From assembly GCA_023313575.1 (NCBI GenBank), contig JAJTTP010000001.1, positions 5,394,001 through 5,458,000 on the forward strand: a stretch of 64,000 nt of DNA, in the 5' to 3' direction. This document shows positions 11,119 through 24,454 of this stretch, in pieces (the first letter of the stretch is position 1; each line of letters starts with the position of its first letter). The translations under genes and the position numbers were made by a program. The notes beneath the pieces are model-generated. The model saw only the letters and a list, made by a program, of their open reading frames with translations. It had not been told where the DNA came from and did no database searches. Source of the stretch: Eutypella sp. D-1 (taxonomy: Eukaryota; Ascomycota; Sordariomycetes; Xylariales; Diatrypaceae).

Positions 11119-13220
11119 CGGGTTTTTATATATTTTCGGAATTATTATATCTTTTTTATTTAACTTTATATTTTATTCGTCCATTTTTTATTTATATATT
11201 TAAGATTTTTTTTATTTTGTATTTATTTGTTTTTATTTTAACGTTATTTTGTTTTATTTTTATAACGTTTATATTCGTTACGTTTTCGAATAAAGAAATA
11301 TAAAAAATTAAATAAATCCTAATTTTTAATAATAAGTCCAGTTCGTAATTATTTTTTGATATTTTTTTAATAATTGGGTATAATCCGATATATTTATAAT
11401 CGAGTTTTTTATTAAATTATTTTATCGTGATATTTTTTATAGTTAAATAAATTATATTTTTTTCCGAGAAAATTAATTTTTTTAACCTTTTTTAATTATA
11501 ATATTTACTTATTTATTAACGTACGAATTTAAGTTTTGCTTTTATTTTTTTATGCAATTATTTAAGTTATTCCGATATTAATATGGTTTTAATATTATTT
11601 GGTCCTTTTTTATAAGTATTTCGGTAAATATCCGGGGTAAATCCGAAATTAACGTTAATAAGTATTATCCGTATATTTTCGTAATAAATTATGTTATAAA
11701 TTAATTATATAATAAATAACCATTTTACTTAATTATTTTATTTATAATTAATATATTATCGAAAGTAAGTTTTTAATATTTAATTAATTCGTTCCGTTTA
11801 TCCGTTTATTTAAGGTTTAAAAGTTATTATAAGTTTAAGGTTTAATTTTAATTTTATTATAAAATTTTGCCAAAATTTCGATATAAATATTATTTTTTTA
11901 TCGGAGATAATTTCGAATATAAGGCCGTATATTATTATAATATGTTATAAAAAAATATATGTTATTTATTTTACATCGGTGTTTTCGTTATATAAAATAA
12001 AGTAAGAAAATTTTATAAATCGGTTAACGATTACGAATATATTATTATAACCGTTATATATTATTAGATTTTTTAATATCGGTAATTTAATGATAAAATT
12101 AAATGTAATAAATTTTTATAATTATTTATTAATTAATAATGGTTATAATTTTCCGTAAGGTTTATGTCGTTTTATTTTAGTTTTTCCGTATATATTATAT
12201 TATCGTTATATTTATTATATTATTAATTTTATTTTATCGAATATATAAGTCCGTTATAATCGTTTAAAGATTTTATAATTTTTTATATTAATTATTTTTA
12301 CAGTTTTCGTAATATTTATAGCTTTTTTATTTATTTATTTATTAATAATTCGTTATTATGTTATTCGATTTATTTATATAAATTATTTTAAATAATTTTA
12401 ATAATAGTAATTTATCGTTATTCCAGGTATTTTTTTAGCGTTTATCGGAATACCGCGTATTTAATTAATATGTATTTTTCTTTTATAGCAAGTTATTTGT
12501 TAATAGTATTTATTTGTTTATTTTTTAATTTCTTTTTATAAATAATAATATAATCGAATTTTATAAAATATTCGGCGTATTATAACTATTTTCCGCTAAA
12601 GGTTTAAGTGGTAAAAAAATATGTAATATTTTTATAATCGGTATAAATTTTAATTTAATGCATATTTTTTATAAAGTAATATTTAAATTTTTTAAATACG
12701 TTAACGATAATAAGAAATTCCTTATCGTAAATTGGATAATTAAGTTCGGTTTTAATAAGTTTATAAAAATAAAATACGATAAGGTATAATTTTTTTTTTA
12801 TTTCGTTATTTAATTTATATTCCGAAAGCGTAATCCGAAACGTCGGTTTTTAATTTAATAAGTTTTTTAAAATCGTATATAATAAATATTAATTCGTTAA
12901 TAATAATGTTTTTTAACTTTTTAAAAAATTTATTTATTTTATTAGTTTATATAAACCGTTTATTTTCTTTTATTAATTCCGTAAAAGGTGTTATAATATA
13001 TTTAAATCGTTATATAAACTTCCGATAATAATTTATTAAACCGAGAAAGGTTTATATTTCTTTTATATTAATAAGTATTTTTTAATTTTTAATAGTTACG
13101 ATTTTTTTAAGGTTTATTTTAATATGTTCGGGGGTGATAATATATCCGAAGAATTCTATTTCTTATATATAAAATACACTTTTTTCGGGTTTTATTAATA
13201 GGTTAACGTTTTATAATGTT

Positions 13221-13634
13221 TATGACGGCTGGTTTATTCCTAACTATTAGTCCAGTCGAGGGGTTTATATTAATAAGAATGCTGGGGTTTTAAGCAATAA
13301 GTAATTACGTTTAGTGATAATAAAGAAAAAAGTGCTTTAAGTAATTAAGTTATATTATAAACTGGTAAACTTAAAGATTATTTAAAAAAAAGGTAATAAA
13401 CGTAGTTATATATTATTTATATCCTTTATTCCTAATATTAAAATGTATAATTATGTTAAATCTTTAGATCGTAACGGATTTAACTAATACCTTTAAATCC
13501 ATGGATTATAACGGATCCATGTGTGGCTTTTTTTATAGCTTATTAAATATGGCTGGCTTACGTCTTTATTCTTCCGGCAGTACCGTTAACGAATAGGGTT
13601 ACCAGCCCCCACTTGGCCTAGTCAGGCCATAACA
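13221..13634 (-). mobile_element. Solo LTR B1 inside element A
   Basis: This is a 414-bp isolated LTR flanked by the exact duplication ATGTT (13216-13220 and 13635-13639). It begins (+ strand) TATGACGGCTGGTTTATTCC and ends GGCCTAGTCAGGCCATAACA. No internal retrotransposon sequence accompanies it, so it is the product of LTR-LTR recombination. It splits the reverse transcriptase region of A between the Y-x-D-D remnant (about 13.7 kb) and the FLGY motif (about 13.15 kb). It is less mutated than its surroundings and nearly identical in plan to B2 at 23683-24096. Confidence 0.9.
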
Positions 13635-16600
13635 ATGTTTATAATACCTTATATACATATTTTTATGCTATTTTTTTAATTTTAAATAAATAAGGATATT
13701 ATTAAAATAGCAAATAACGAAAATATTAAAATATCTTCGTAATACGTGGTTAATTATGCGTTAAAACGATATTAATACGTTAATTAATTCGAAAAATATG
13801 ATTAAATATTCGAATAAGCCGTATTTTATTTTAAAAGCTGTTTTTTATTTATTTCCGGGTTTAATTTTAATATAAAAATATCCGTTTTTAAGGTTTAAGG
13901 TGGTAAATTATTTAGCTCCGTGTAAACGGTTTTTTATTTTAATAATAAGTAGTAACGGTATTCGGTTTTAACGGTGATTTTATTTAATTATCGATAATCG
14001 ATTATTAATTATAATTTGCTATTTTTTTTAAGCATAAATATAATAAGGTATTTTATTAATAATTTTAATTATCGGATGTATTTTTTTGCTAATTTATTTT
14101 TAAAATATTTTCGTAATTCCTTAAATTCGATTTTATTAAGGTTATAGATTTTATAAAATCGTGGCGTTTTTTGTTTTATAAAGATAATTTCGTGGTTTTA
14201 TTTATTACGGTTTAATAATCCTTTTTTAAATTTTTCGCGAAATATTTTATTATATTAATAATATTATAATAATATGTTACATATTTATAATGTTATCGTA
14301 TTTTCCTTTTTTAAGATATTATTAAAAAGGCGGAATTATTATCGGATAAACGCGATAATTTATTTAATCCTTTTTTCGTGTCCTTTTTTTTTAATTTATT
14401 ATGTTTTTTTAATAAGGTTTTTATCGTATTTTTATATCCGTATTTATTATCTGTTAAATATTAAAATCTTTTTTTTAAGTTATTATCGGTTTTTAAAAGA
14501 TAAGGAAATATTATTTAGCTAATTTTTTAATTAATCGATAAATTATATTAATATAGCTATAATTATTTAAGGATTATGTCGTATTTTTTTAAAAATATAA
14601 TATTAAAAATAACGTTTTATTTTTATTTTTCGATATATATATCGAGTTAATCGGTTTCCCGTAATATTTTTTTTTCGTTATATTTAAAAGCATAACTTTC
14701 GGTTTCCGTTATATTATAAAGGTGTTATTTTTTCTTTTATAATAATTATAACTTATTATATAATTTTAAAGTTATATAATTATTATCGGTTTCGTTATTT
14801 ATTATAATAGTATATTAATTATTTTTAATTTTTATTCGTATTATGGTATATCCGTATTATTTTTAAGTTTTTAAAATGGTTTATAAATATCGTATTACGT
14901 TTTTAAGCTTTATAATACCGTTTTATGGCCTTAATATAAGCGGCTTTATTTTTTTAAATTTTTACCGTAAATTTATACGGCGTTATATAAATTATTATAA
15001 AGTTTTTTTTTATTAAATTTTTTTTATACGTACGGTTATTTTTTTATTATTAAATTTTTATAAAAATATTTAAGGTTAATTTTATTAAAGGTTATCCTTT
15101 TTAATAAGTTTTTATAAACGTATAAATTAACGTTTAATAATTTATTTTTCCAATATCGGATTTTATATTTTTATTATTTAATCTCGTTCCGGATCTTTAT
15201 AGCTTTTAACGTTTAATATGTATATTTATTATAATAATATATTTAATATCTTTCGGGGTAAGATATTTTTTCTAGTTATTTTTAATTATACGGTATACGG
15301 TTAATATAACGTATAATTTTTTTATACCATTATCGATCGGTTTTATTTTTTTTTTATAAAAAATCGAATCTTTTTTTAACTATTTATTTAATTCGGTTAA
15401 TAATACCGATTTTTCGTTCCTTATATTAATAATATTCGTATTTTCGGTAATTAATAAAATGTTTTAAAAAATGCGGCGTCCGAGTTTGGATTTTTTAATT
15501 AATAAATTTATTTTAGTTACGAAGTTATTATAAGTAAATTTTAAATCGTTATTTTTTAAAACGTTATTAAGATTATTTAACGTAAATGTTATATATTTTT
15601 TATGGTTTATAATCTTATTATTTTTTAAGCTAATTAATTAATTGTTTTTTTTTTTTTTTTTTACGAAATTGGTTTTTATAAAGGCTTTTTTTTATCGTTA
15701 TCGAAATATTTATTTTATTATTATTAATGTTATCGTTTTATTACGGCTTAAGCTAATCGTTTAGCTTTTTATAATTTTTATTAATAAATATTATTATTTA
15801 AGTATATGCGGCGGATTATTCCGAACGTTTTTTTACCGGTAAAAGGTTGTTTTTTTTTAGGTATAGGTTTTTAATTTTTATCTCCTTTAAATTTTTTGCA
15901 TTTTTGTTTTAAAATATCTTATTTTATTATAATTATAATATTTGATTTATTATTTATTTTTTCGTATTATATCGAGCGATATAAGTTTTAATGCTGTCCC
16001 GTAAAATATATCGGTAAGTTTTTAGTCCTGATTTTTATTATTTTAATATTTTTTAAATCCTTTAAATATATAATATCCTTTTTTTTCTTAACGTTATTTA
16101 AATTATTTATTATCGATTTTAATTATTAAAGTAACGAATTTGTTAATAGTATTTGGTTTATTATATAAGATAATTTTATTTTTAACCGCATTTTTAAGTT
16201 TTTAATAAAACGTATCGATAAAGGATTTATTATTTTTTTAATTAGTTTTTATTATAAGTTATTTAAATTACGCGGCGTAAATGTAAGCTGTTTTTTTTTA
16301 TTTAAAGTTTAGAAGTTATTATATAACGGCTTAGGCTTTATTTAGGTTTCCGTAATTAGCTTTTATTTTTTTTACGAAGTTTTTATATTTTTTAAAAAAA
16401 CGTTTAATTTCTGTAGTTTTTTTTTTTTTCCATTTTTATAAAGGCATTTAAAATAGGTTTAAACCATTAAGCTATCCTTTCGGTAAAACATAAAGCGATA
16501 TTAAAAATCTTATCGGCTTTTTTAGTTAATATATGGCGTTATTAATATAAGTAAGTTACGGTTATAATAAGAAAAGGTTATACGGGGGTAATATTATTAT

Positions 16601-16772
16601 AAGGTCCAGGTTTTTTAAGCTTAAATTTAGCGGGTATAATCCTTTAGGTTACGGCTATAATTGCCGTTTATTCGAGTAATAATTTAATAATTTATTAAAG
16701 TTTTTAGCCTGAAGAAAATATTTTATCGGATATTGCTTAAAGTTAATAATATTATTAAATAAAAGCTTATAA

Positions 16773-17203
16773 CGTATAACGGCTGGTTTATTCCTAATTA
16801 TTAGTCTAATCGAGGGGTTTATATTAATAAAAGTGCTAAAAGTTTTAAGCAATAAATAGTTACGTTTAATAATAATAAAAAAAATGCTTTAAATAATTAA
16901 ATTATATTATAAGCTAATAAGCTTAAAAATTATTTAAAAAAAAGGTAATAAACGTAGCTATATATTATTTATGTTTTTTATTCCTGACATTGGAATATAT
17001 AGTTATTGTTAGATCGTTAAGATCGTATTCGAGTATAGCGATTTAATATCGTTAAGATTATTATCGATTTAACCGATCCTTCCTGGTCGTGTGGCGCATG
17101 TGGCTTATTTTAATGTGGTTATCTTTTTTTTAAAACTTAAGTCAGGGATTTTTTTTTGTTATATTTAGCCCCATTAGGCCTAATGGCCCGACCGGTTATA
17201 ACA
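16773..17203 (-). repeat. Element A 5' LTR
   Basis: This is the partner of 9972-10403. It keeps more G/C (for example GGTCGTGTGGCGCATGTGGC), so it shows the less mutated sequence of this LTR type. In sense orientation it starts TGTTATAACCGGTCGGGCC and ends at the shared R-U5 half common to LTR types A, B and D. Confidence 0.88.
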
Positions 17204-17208
17204 TATTT

Positions 17209-17340
17209 TAAAAAAGGTGGTTATATTTTTAATTTATTATATCCATTTTAACGCCTATTAACGTTATATATTTTTATCTTTATTTTTAACAGTTAATAAA
17301 TCCTTAATAATACCGATCTTATATAAAGATACCTTTTTTT
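17209..17340 (-). repeat. Element C 3' LTR, second part
   Basis: It resumes the outer LTR directly after the right TATTT duplication of element A. It aligns with 30975-31100 through AAAAAAGGTGGTTATAT, TTATATCCATTTTA and a GATAC run, with C-to-T changes. Homology fades at about 17335-17345, so the exact internal border is approximate. Confidence 0.75.
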
Positions 17341-20300
17341 AAAAAAGCTTTATCCCGGGCGATAATAAGATTAATTTTAATTTAATTCGGTAAAAAGAAT
17401 TAACGTTTTAAAATTTATTAATTTACCGGGTTTAAATCGGTAAAATTTATAAATTATTTATTTAATTTTTAATTTTAAAAAGTTTTTATAAAACTTTTAA
17501 GTTTAATTATTTTTATTAAAATAATTATATTATTATATATAATATTTTATTTTTCTTTTTATATATTTAAAGTTTATAATTTCTTTTACCGTATGCTTTA
17601 GCTTAATTTTTAATACCTTTTATAAAATCTGGTTAAAGTTAAGGATTTTTTAATTATTAACGTAATAAAGCTTAATAAATAAAATATAGAAAATGTTATA
17701 AATTAACTAATAATATAAAAGTTTAAAAATAATAGCCGTAAAAGATATTATTTTAATAATTTTATATAAACTTAATATCTTATAATTTAATTTTTTAACC
17801 GGCTTTTTAATTTTAATATTCTTTTTATTTAATATTATTATTTAATTTATTTAATAAATAAAGGTTTCGATTTTTTTTTATCTGCTTAATGCTTATATTA
17901 TATACGGCTTTTCTTAATTAATTTTTTTATTTTTTTATAAATCGAGGTTATTTAATAAACGTACGATTAGTTAATAAGATTAAAAGGTATATTTAAAAAA
18001 AGGTTATTAATAATAGGGTAATACTTATAATTAACGTAAAAAAAGGTTATCTTTAATAAAGTTAATTAGGTGTTATTATATGCAAATCTTATAAAAAAAA
18101 TAGGTTTTTTAATTAGATATTTTATAATTAATAAAAGCTCGAAAATAAATTTTAAAAAATTAATTAATTTACTTTATTTAACCGTTAGTTTTAAAATAAA
18201 AAGCTATACTTATTCGGGGTTTAATCCCGATAAATTTAAAAAGGTTTTGCCATAAGTTAAAATTAAATTTAAAGTTTTTATTAAAAATAATATTAAAAAG
18301 GATATTATAATATTTTTAATAATATTTCGTAAATAAGCGAATAAAATTATTTATTTTTTTCCATCCATTTTAAATAAGATAAAATAAGCTATTTTAATAA
18401 AAGGATTTATAATAACTTATATAAAATTATATTTATTAAAAAAGGCAGGTTTATAATAAAATTTATTATAATAATTAATTACGGCTTATAATAAAATCTT
18501 ATAAATTAAAAAGAATTATAAAACGCATATTTAAAATTTTTTACTTTTTAATAAAATCCCGGATAAAGGTTTTTAATCCTGGCTATTAAAAATTCCTAAT
18601 AATTAGTTTTAAGGTTTTATTTATACTTATATATTTTATTACTTATGTATTATGCTTTAAACTTATTACCTTTTTTTTAAAAACTGTCCGGGATTTAAAA
18701 TTAACCTTTATGGTATAATAAACCTTTTTTAATTTCGATATATTAACCTAAATTAGCTAATATTTCCCGGTATTTTATATTTTTTAAAAACGTTATTTTA
18801 ACTTTTTTAATAAAGTCGGGGTATTATTTAAATATTAAGATATTATTTAATTATATTAATAATAATAAAAATAATAATGCTTTTATTATATTAAAGTTTT
18901 TAACCGTACCGGTTATAAAATGCTTATTTTATAAAACCGCTTTAATAAATTAATTTTTAAGTCCTTTTTTTTAAAGCGATATTATTTAAATCTGGAAAAA
19001 ATATCGGCTTTTTTATTTTATTTGCTTAAGCGATAATTAATAATAAATTAATAAATATAAATTTACTGGGCTTAACGGGCTTATTAACGGTTAAATATTT
19101 TAGCCGTAATAAAATAAACCAGGTTTTAATAGTCGGAAAATACCTTAATTTAATATTAAAAACTTTTAAAATAATAACGTTACTTTTTAAAAGCATTAAT
19201 AATAACCAGCAGCTTTTTATTATAAATTTTATAATTTATTTCCGTTAATATTAATTTATAAAAATAAAAAGTAATAAAATATAACCTGTTATAATCGTCC
19301 TTTTTAAAAAAGCCGGCGGTTAAAATAAAATTAAATACGTCGGTTTTAATAATAACTTATCGTAAAAGGTCGAAATAAGTTAAAATAAACGTTATAATAA
19401 ACCGGGTTTTAAATTTTTTAAACATATTATTTATTTCCTCGGTTTATTTTTAATCTTTTAATTAAGCCTTATTACTTTTGTTAATTAATTTAACGATGCT
19501 TAAAAATCTTTTAATAAATTTTCGATAAAAATTTATAAAGCCGATAAAACTTTATAATTATTTTAATAATTAAAAAGCTTTTTAATTTATAATAATCTCG
19601 ACCTTTTTAAACGATATAAACGTACCGTTTTTACCGATAATAAATCTTACGAATTTTATTTCGTAAACCGCTTATTTATACTTTTAAAATATAATAACTA
19701 AATAATATTAAATAAAATAACGGAGGATTTTTTTAATTATTTTATCGTAACGTTCCCGGGTAAAAACGTAAATAAATAAATCGTTAATATAAACCAGGAT
19801 ACCGTCGTTAATTATGTTTTTAAAAATCCCATTTATTAAATCCTAAAATATAATAAAGGCATTTATTAAGCCGAAAAATATAATTAAATATTCGAATAGC
19901 TTATATTTATATTTAAAAGCCGTTTTTTACTTATCTTTTTCCCGGATACGAATTAAATTAAAATTAGCCTTAAGGTTTATTTTTATAAACTATTTAACCT
20001 TTTTAAATTTATTTTATATTTTTGAAATAAAAAGTAATAAATAACGGACGGGGATAATAATATTATTAAATTTATAATAATCGATAACAGGCTTTAAAAA
20101 ATTATTAAAATCTGGTTTAAAAACGGATATGATAAAAGTAACGTATAAAAAGGTAAATTTACGAATATGTTTTATAAATAATATATTTTTTAACCATAAT
20201 TTAAAAGCTTTAAATTTTATCTTATTTATAACATAAAAGGTTTTTATAAGGGTATTTTATTTTTTATTAAGTTAATAGCATAATTTTATAGCTAATAATT

Positions 20301-23300
20301 AAAAAAACGTTTACCCGTTTTTTTTAATATAATATAAATAAATTTATAAAGTTTTAACGGGATTTCTTTTACTAAATTAATATCGTTATAAGCCGTTATA
20401 ACTTTAGTAAAGGTTTTAAAATTAATATAATACTTACGATAATAATCGGAAAAAAAGGTAATTTTATTTAAATTAACGTTAAAAAGTTAATAGGTTAATA
20501 AATGTTTATTTATTATTAAAAAAAATAATATTACATTTTTTATTTATAAAGTTTAGCTTAAAACTTAACTATATAAAGTGGCTTTTTTAATATTTTAAAA
20601 CAAGCTTATTAAAATAATATCTTTTAAACCTTAAAATCTCCGAATTATCGAAAGTTATTATTTTTTTTATAACGCTTTAATAAATAACGATAAGCAGTTT
20701 TTAAATACGGCATTTTAAAATAAATATAATAAAAACGGAAACGTTAAAATTTAATAAAACCTTAATTATATATTCCTTTTTATTATATATTAACGTTATC
20801 GTAATTATCGGCTTAATACTTATTTTAAATTTAAGTTATAGTTTTTATAAAAGTTTTTAATTTTTATTAAATTATTTATTTATAATTATAACGTTATCGT
20901 TAATTATAAAATGCTTACGTTTAATACCAGTTATTTAAGTATTACCTTAATACGGCCGTAAGGTTTTATAAAATACGGCGTAAAGGCTATTTAAAAATCC
21001 GACTCGGTATTATTAAATTTAATAACCAGCCGGGTATTAAGCTTTTTAATTTATTTAAAAAAATTAATAATCTGCCTTTTTTTATTTTTAAAAACCTCGA
21101 CTTTATTTCGTTTACGTTTAATAAAAAAGATTGTTTTTTAAAAACTGGTAAGTTTTTATCGTAAATATCCTTTTTAACGTAATAAGCTAAAATATAATGG
21201 TTATTACGCCCGTAACGTTAATAAAATACGTTATCTTTTTTTTGTTAATCGATATTAATTTAGTTAATTTTTTAAAAAACCGTTTTAATATTATTTTATT
21301 TTTAAATTTTAAAGTTAAATTTAATAATAGCTTTAAAACTTTTTAAGGATTAATTTAAACCAAAATTAAAATAATTTCCTTTATTTTTAAAAGGTTAACC
21401 CGATTTTAAATACTCCGTTATCGAAATTAACGCGTTTTTTCCCTGGTTTAGCCGCTTTAAACCCGGTATAAATTATATGCTTTTATATAAAAAGTTAACG
21501 TTACGAAAGATATTAATAAATTTATTATTTAATTTCGGGGGCCTTATTAATTTAAAAAATACTATTTCGGCCATTTTTATCGGCACCACCTTTATAACAT
21601 GGTTTTAAAAAAATATCTTAAATTATTAAATTATATCGTTAAAATCTTAAAGCTTAAAAAAATATTAATAAATATTACCGTAATATTTTAATTTTTATAT
21701 TTTTTTATAATTCCGGTGTTTTTCCGCGGGGTTTGTAAAACGGATTTAAAAGTTAACCGAATAATTTTATTATTTATTTCGTACGTTATATTTGTTAATA
21801 ACGTATCGGCAATTTTAATACTATATTTAAGCTTTAGCTTTAAAAACATTATTAATAAACTTTATACGTTTTTAATAAATTAAAAAGTTTTCGATATTAA
21901 TGTTTATATATTTTTCCACCTTAATTTATTAAGGTCGGAATTTAGTTAAATTTTTATTATTATAAAACTTAGGTTTATTAATATAAATTAACGTAAAAAA
22001 TAAAAAAGGTTTAAATAATAATAAAACGTGCGCAATATTTATTAACATACTTCTTATTTCGCCGATTAAAAAATATTAACCTTTTAAAAAACGGGGGAAA
22101 AGGTTTTTAAAAAAGTTTTCCGAAAAAATTATCGTTAAAATTATTAAAGTTATTAAAATCTTTTAAATTTACCGGGAAATTGGCCCGACGTAAAAGAAAA
22201 GGCGTTTTACCGTTATTATTATTACCGCTTTAAACGTTTAATTTATTAAGGCTAAAACGGGTAATAAAATATTATTATTTAGCTTAAGTTTAAATTAAAT
22301 TAATTTAAGCTTAATTAAAGTTTATAAAAACAACGTCGGTTTTTTTTTTAAATTTCGGAGCTTAAGTATTTAAATTAAAAGCCCGTATTAAAACAAATAA
22401 TAAATTTCGATAAGGTTATAAAGGGTTTAATTAAGCCTTATTAATTAAACCGGTTAATAACGGTATTAACGTTTATACGCTAATTACCCGATTATGCTTA
22501 TATTTTAACGATAACAGTTTTAATATAAGTACGGGTTTTTTTTTTTTATTAATAAGTATATTTTTTAAAACGTTCGGGGTAAATATATTCCTTAGCTTAA
22601 AAATTACCAGTTTAAGCATAAGTTTAATTAGCTTAAATAACGATATTATCGGTAAAAACGCGGTATTTTTATTACTTATTATATAATTAAAAAAATGCTT
22701 ATTAATAAATAGTAATAACCTGTTATAATTTATTAATAACTTAAACGTAAATATTCACTTTTTAAACGAATTTAATAATAGTTTTATAAACGTTTTAAAT
22801 AAAGACGTTACTAATTATATTAATTTATTAAAGGAAATAAAAAATCTGGTTTATAAAGATTTATAAACCGTTACTATATAAGGTTATTATAAAGTTATAT
22901 TAATTTTTAAAGTTTTTATAATATTTTTATATATTTTTAACACGTTATCGATAACTTTCTTTAATAAAATATATTTAAATACGTAAAGTTTAATAAATAT
23001 CTTATATACGATAATGTATTTTTATTATTTAATCGGGGGGGTTTATAATTACGTTTTAAAATAACGGTAATTTTTTAAAAATAATATTTTTTATAACCAT
23101 ATCGAAATTAAAATGGTTATAAAAAATAAGGGCATTATTAAATCCTGGTTAAAAGGAGGTTATAATATCGTTTTCGGGGTAAACATTATAATATATCTTT
23201 TATTATTTAAATATATTATATTAATTAATAATTTCGATAAAAAAAGTAAATTTTATTAATAATAATAAAAATAAAAAGTCCGAAGTATTAAAAATAAAAA

Positions 23301-23596
23301 TTTAAAAAAAGGTATTAAAACTAACTGCTTTTCGGGTAAAAAGGGAATAAATAATACCTGTTTAAATAAAAAACAGGCCGTTTTTTAATTTAAGTTATTA
23401 AATATTTTTAAATAATTTAACGTATTATTTAACTCGGTTTATAAAGTAAAGTTAAAAATGTTAATAAGGATGGCTTATATTTTTTCCGTTAACGGGTAAA
23501 AAAAAGTTTATTTAACCGCTTTAACGTAAATAAGTAAAAGATTTTCGGTTAAGTTATATACTAAGGAGTTTTAACTTAAAATAATTATAAAAAATA

Positions 23597-24454
23597 TGTA
23601 ATAATCTGGTCAGGTTATAAAAGGCTAAAGTAAAGCTAATAACAAATCACGATCCCATTCGAAAAAACGAGGCTTTTAAGAATATAACGGCTGGTTTATT
23701 CCTAACTATTAATCCAGTTAAAGGGTTTATATTAGCAGGAGTGTTAAGGTTTTAAGTAATAAGTAATCATATTTAGTAATAATAAAAAAAAAGGTGCTTT
23801 AAGTAATTAAGTTATATTATAAGCTGATAAGTTTAAAAACTATTTAGGAAAAAGGTAATAAACGTAATTATATATTATTTATATCTTTTATTCCTAATAT
23901 TAAAATATGTAATTATATTAAATCCTTAAATCGTGACGGATCTAACTGATACTTTTAAATCTATAGATCATGACGGATTTATATATGGCTTTTTTTATGG
24001 CTTATTAAGTGTGGCTGGCTTACGTCTTTATTTTTCCGGCAATACCGCTAACGAATAAGGTTACCAGCCCCCACTTGGCCTAGTCAGGCCATAACAAAGA
24101 AAACCTAGCCACAGTGGGTCAGCCACGTTTGAATCACGTGATAAAAAAAATAGCCAGGATAATTAACTATTTTAATAATCTAAGATAACTAAAATAACCA
24201 GCTATTTTAACGATTTAATAATAACCATATATTTTAATATCAGGAATAAAGGATATAAATAATATATAGTTACGTTTATTACCTTTTTTTTAAATAATTT
24301 TTAAATTTATTAGTTTATGATATAATTTAATTATTTAAAATACTTTTTTTTTATTATTATTAAACGTAATTACTTATTATTTAAAACCTTTAATACTTTT
24401 ATTAATATAAACCCCTTAATTAGATTAATAATTAAAAATAAACCAGCCGTTATA
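23597..24454 (+). repeat. Element D 5' LTR (interrupted by solo LTR B2)
   Basis: Removing 23683-24096 plus one AAGAA copy leaves 439 bp collinear with 30357-30790: both begin TGT(A/T)ATAAYCTGG and end AACCAGCCGTTATA. A perfect TCACGTGA octamer lies at 24134-24141, matching 30475-30482 in the other LTR. Confidence 0.85.
23683..24096 (-). mobile_element. Solo LTR B2 inside the 5' LTR of element D
   Basis: This is a 414-bp isolated LTR with the exact duplication AAGAA (23678-23682 and 24097-24101). Ends (+ strand) are TATAACGGCTGGTTTATTCC and GGCCTAGTCAGGCCATAACA, the same type and orientation as B1. Its right half keeps unmutated blocks (TTACCAGCCCCCACTTGGCC), which implies recent arrival or weak RIP. 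Confidence 0.9.

Larger units (their letters stand above)
9972..17203 (-). mobile_element. Element A: full-length Ty3/gypsy retrotransposon nested in the LTR of C
   Basis: This is a complete but RIP-dead gypsy element on the minus strand. LTRs are 16773-17203 (5', 431 bp) and 9972-10403 (3', 432 bp). They are flanked by the exact duplication TATTT (9967-9971 and 17204-17208). LTR termini in sense orientation read TGTTATAACCGG...CCGTYATA. The internal region is about 5.95 kb after removing a solo LTR. On the minus strand I can read an RT Y-x-D-D remnant near 13684-13712, a FLGYIITPE-like motif near 13130-13165 and a FLGLINYYR motif near 13022-13055. It is collinear with element D, so both belong to one family. 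It also contains an antisense reading frame at its 3' end (listed separately). Confidence 0.88.

Noticed and set aside
14274..14522. 82-codon open frame inside the AT-rich block
   Set aside because: It is in an arbitrary frame of RIP-converted element A, made of Ile/Tyr/Phe/Leu codons only. It is a composition artefact, as are the frames at 16655-16852 and 18070-18255.
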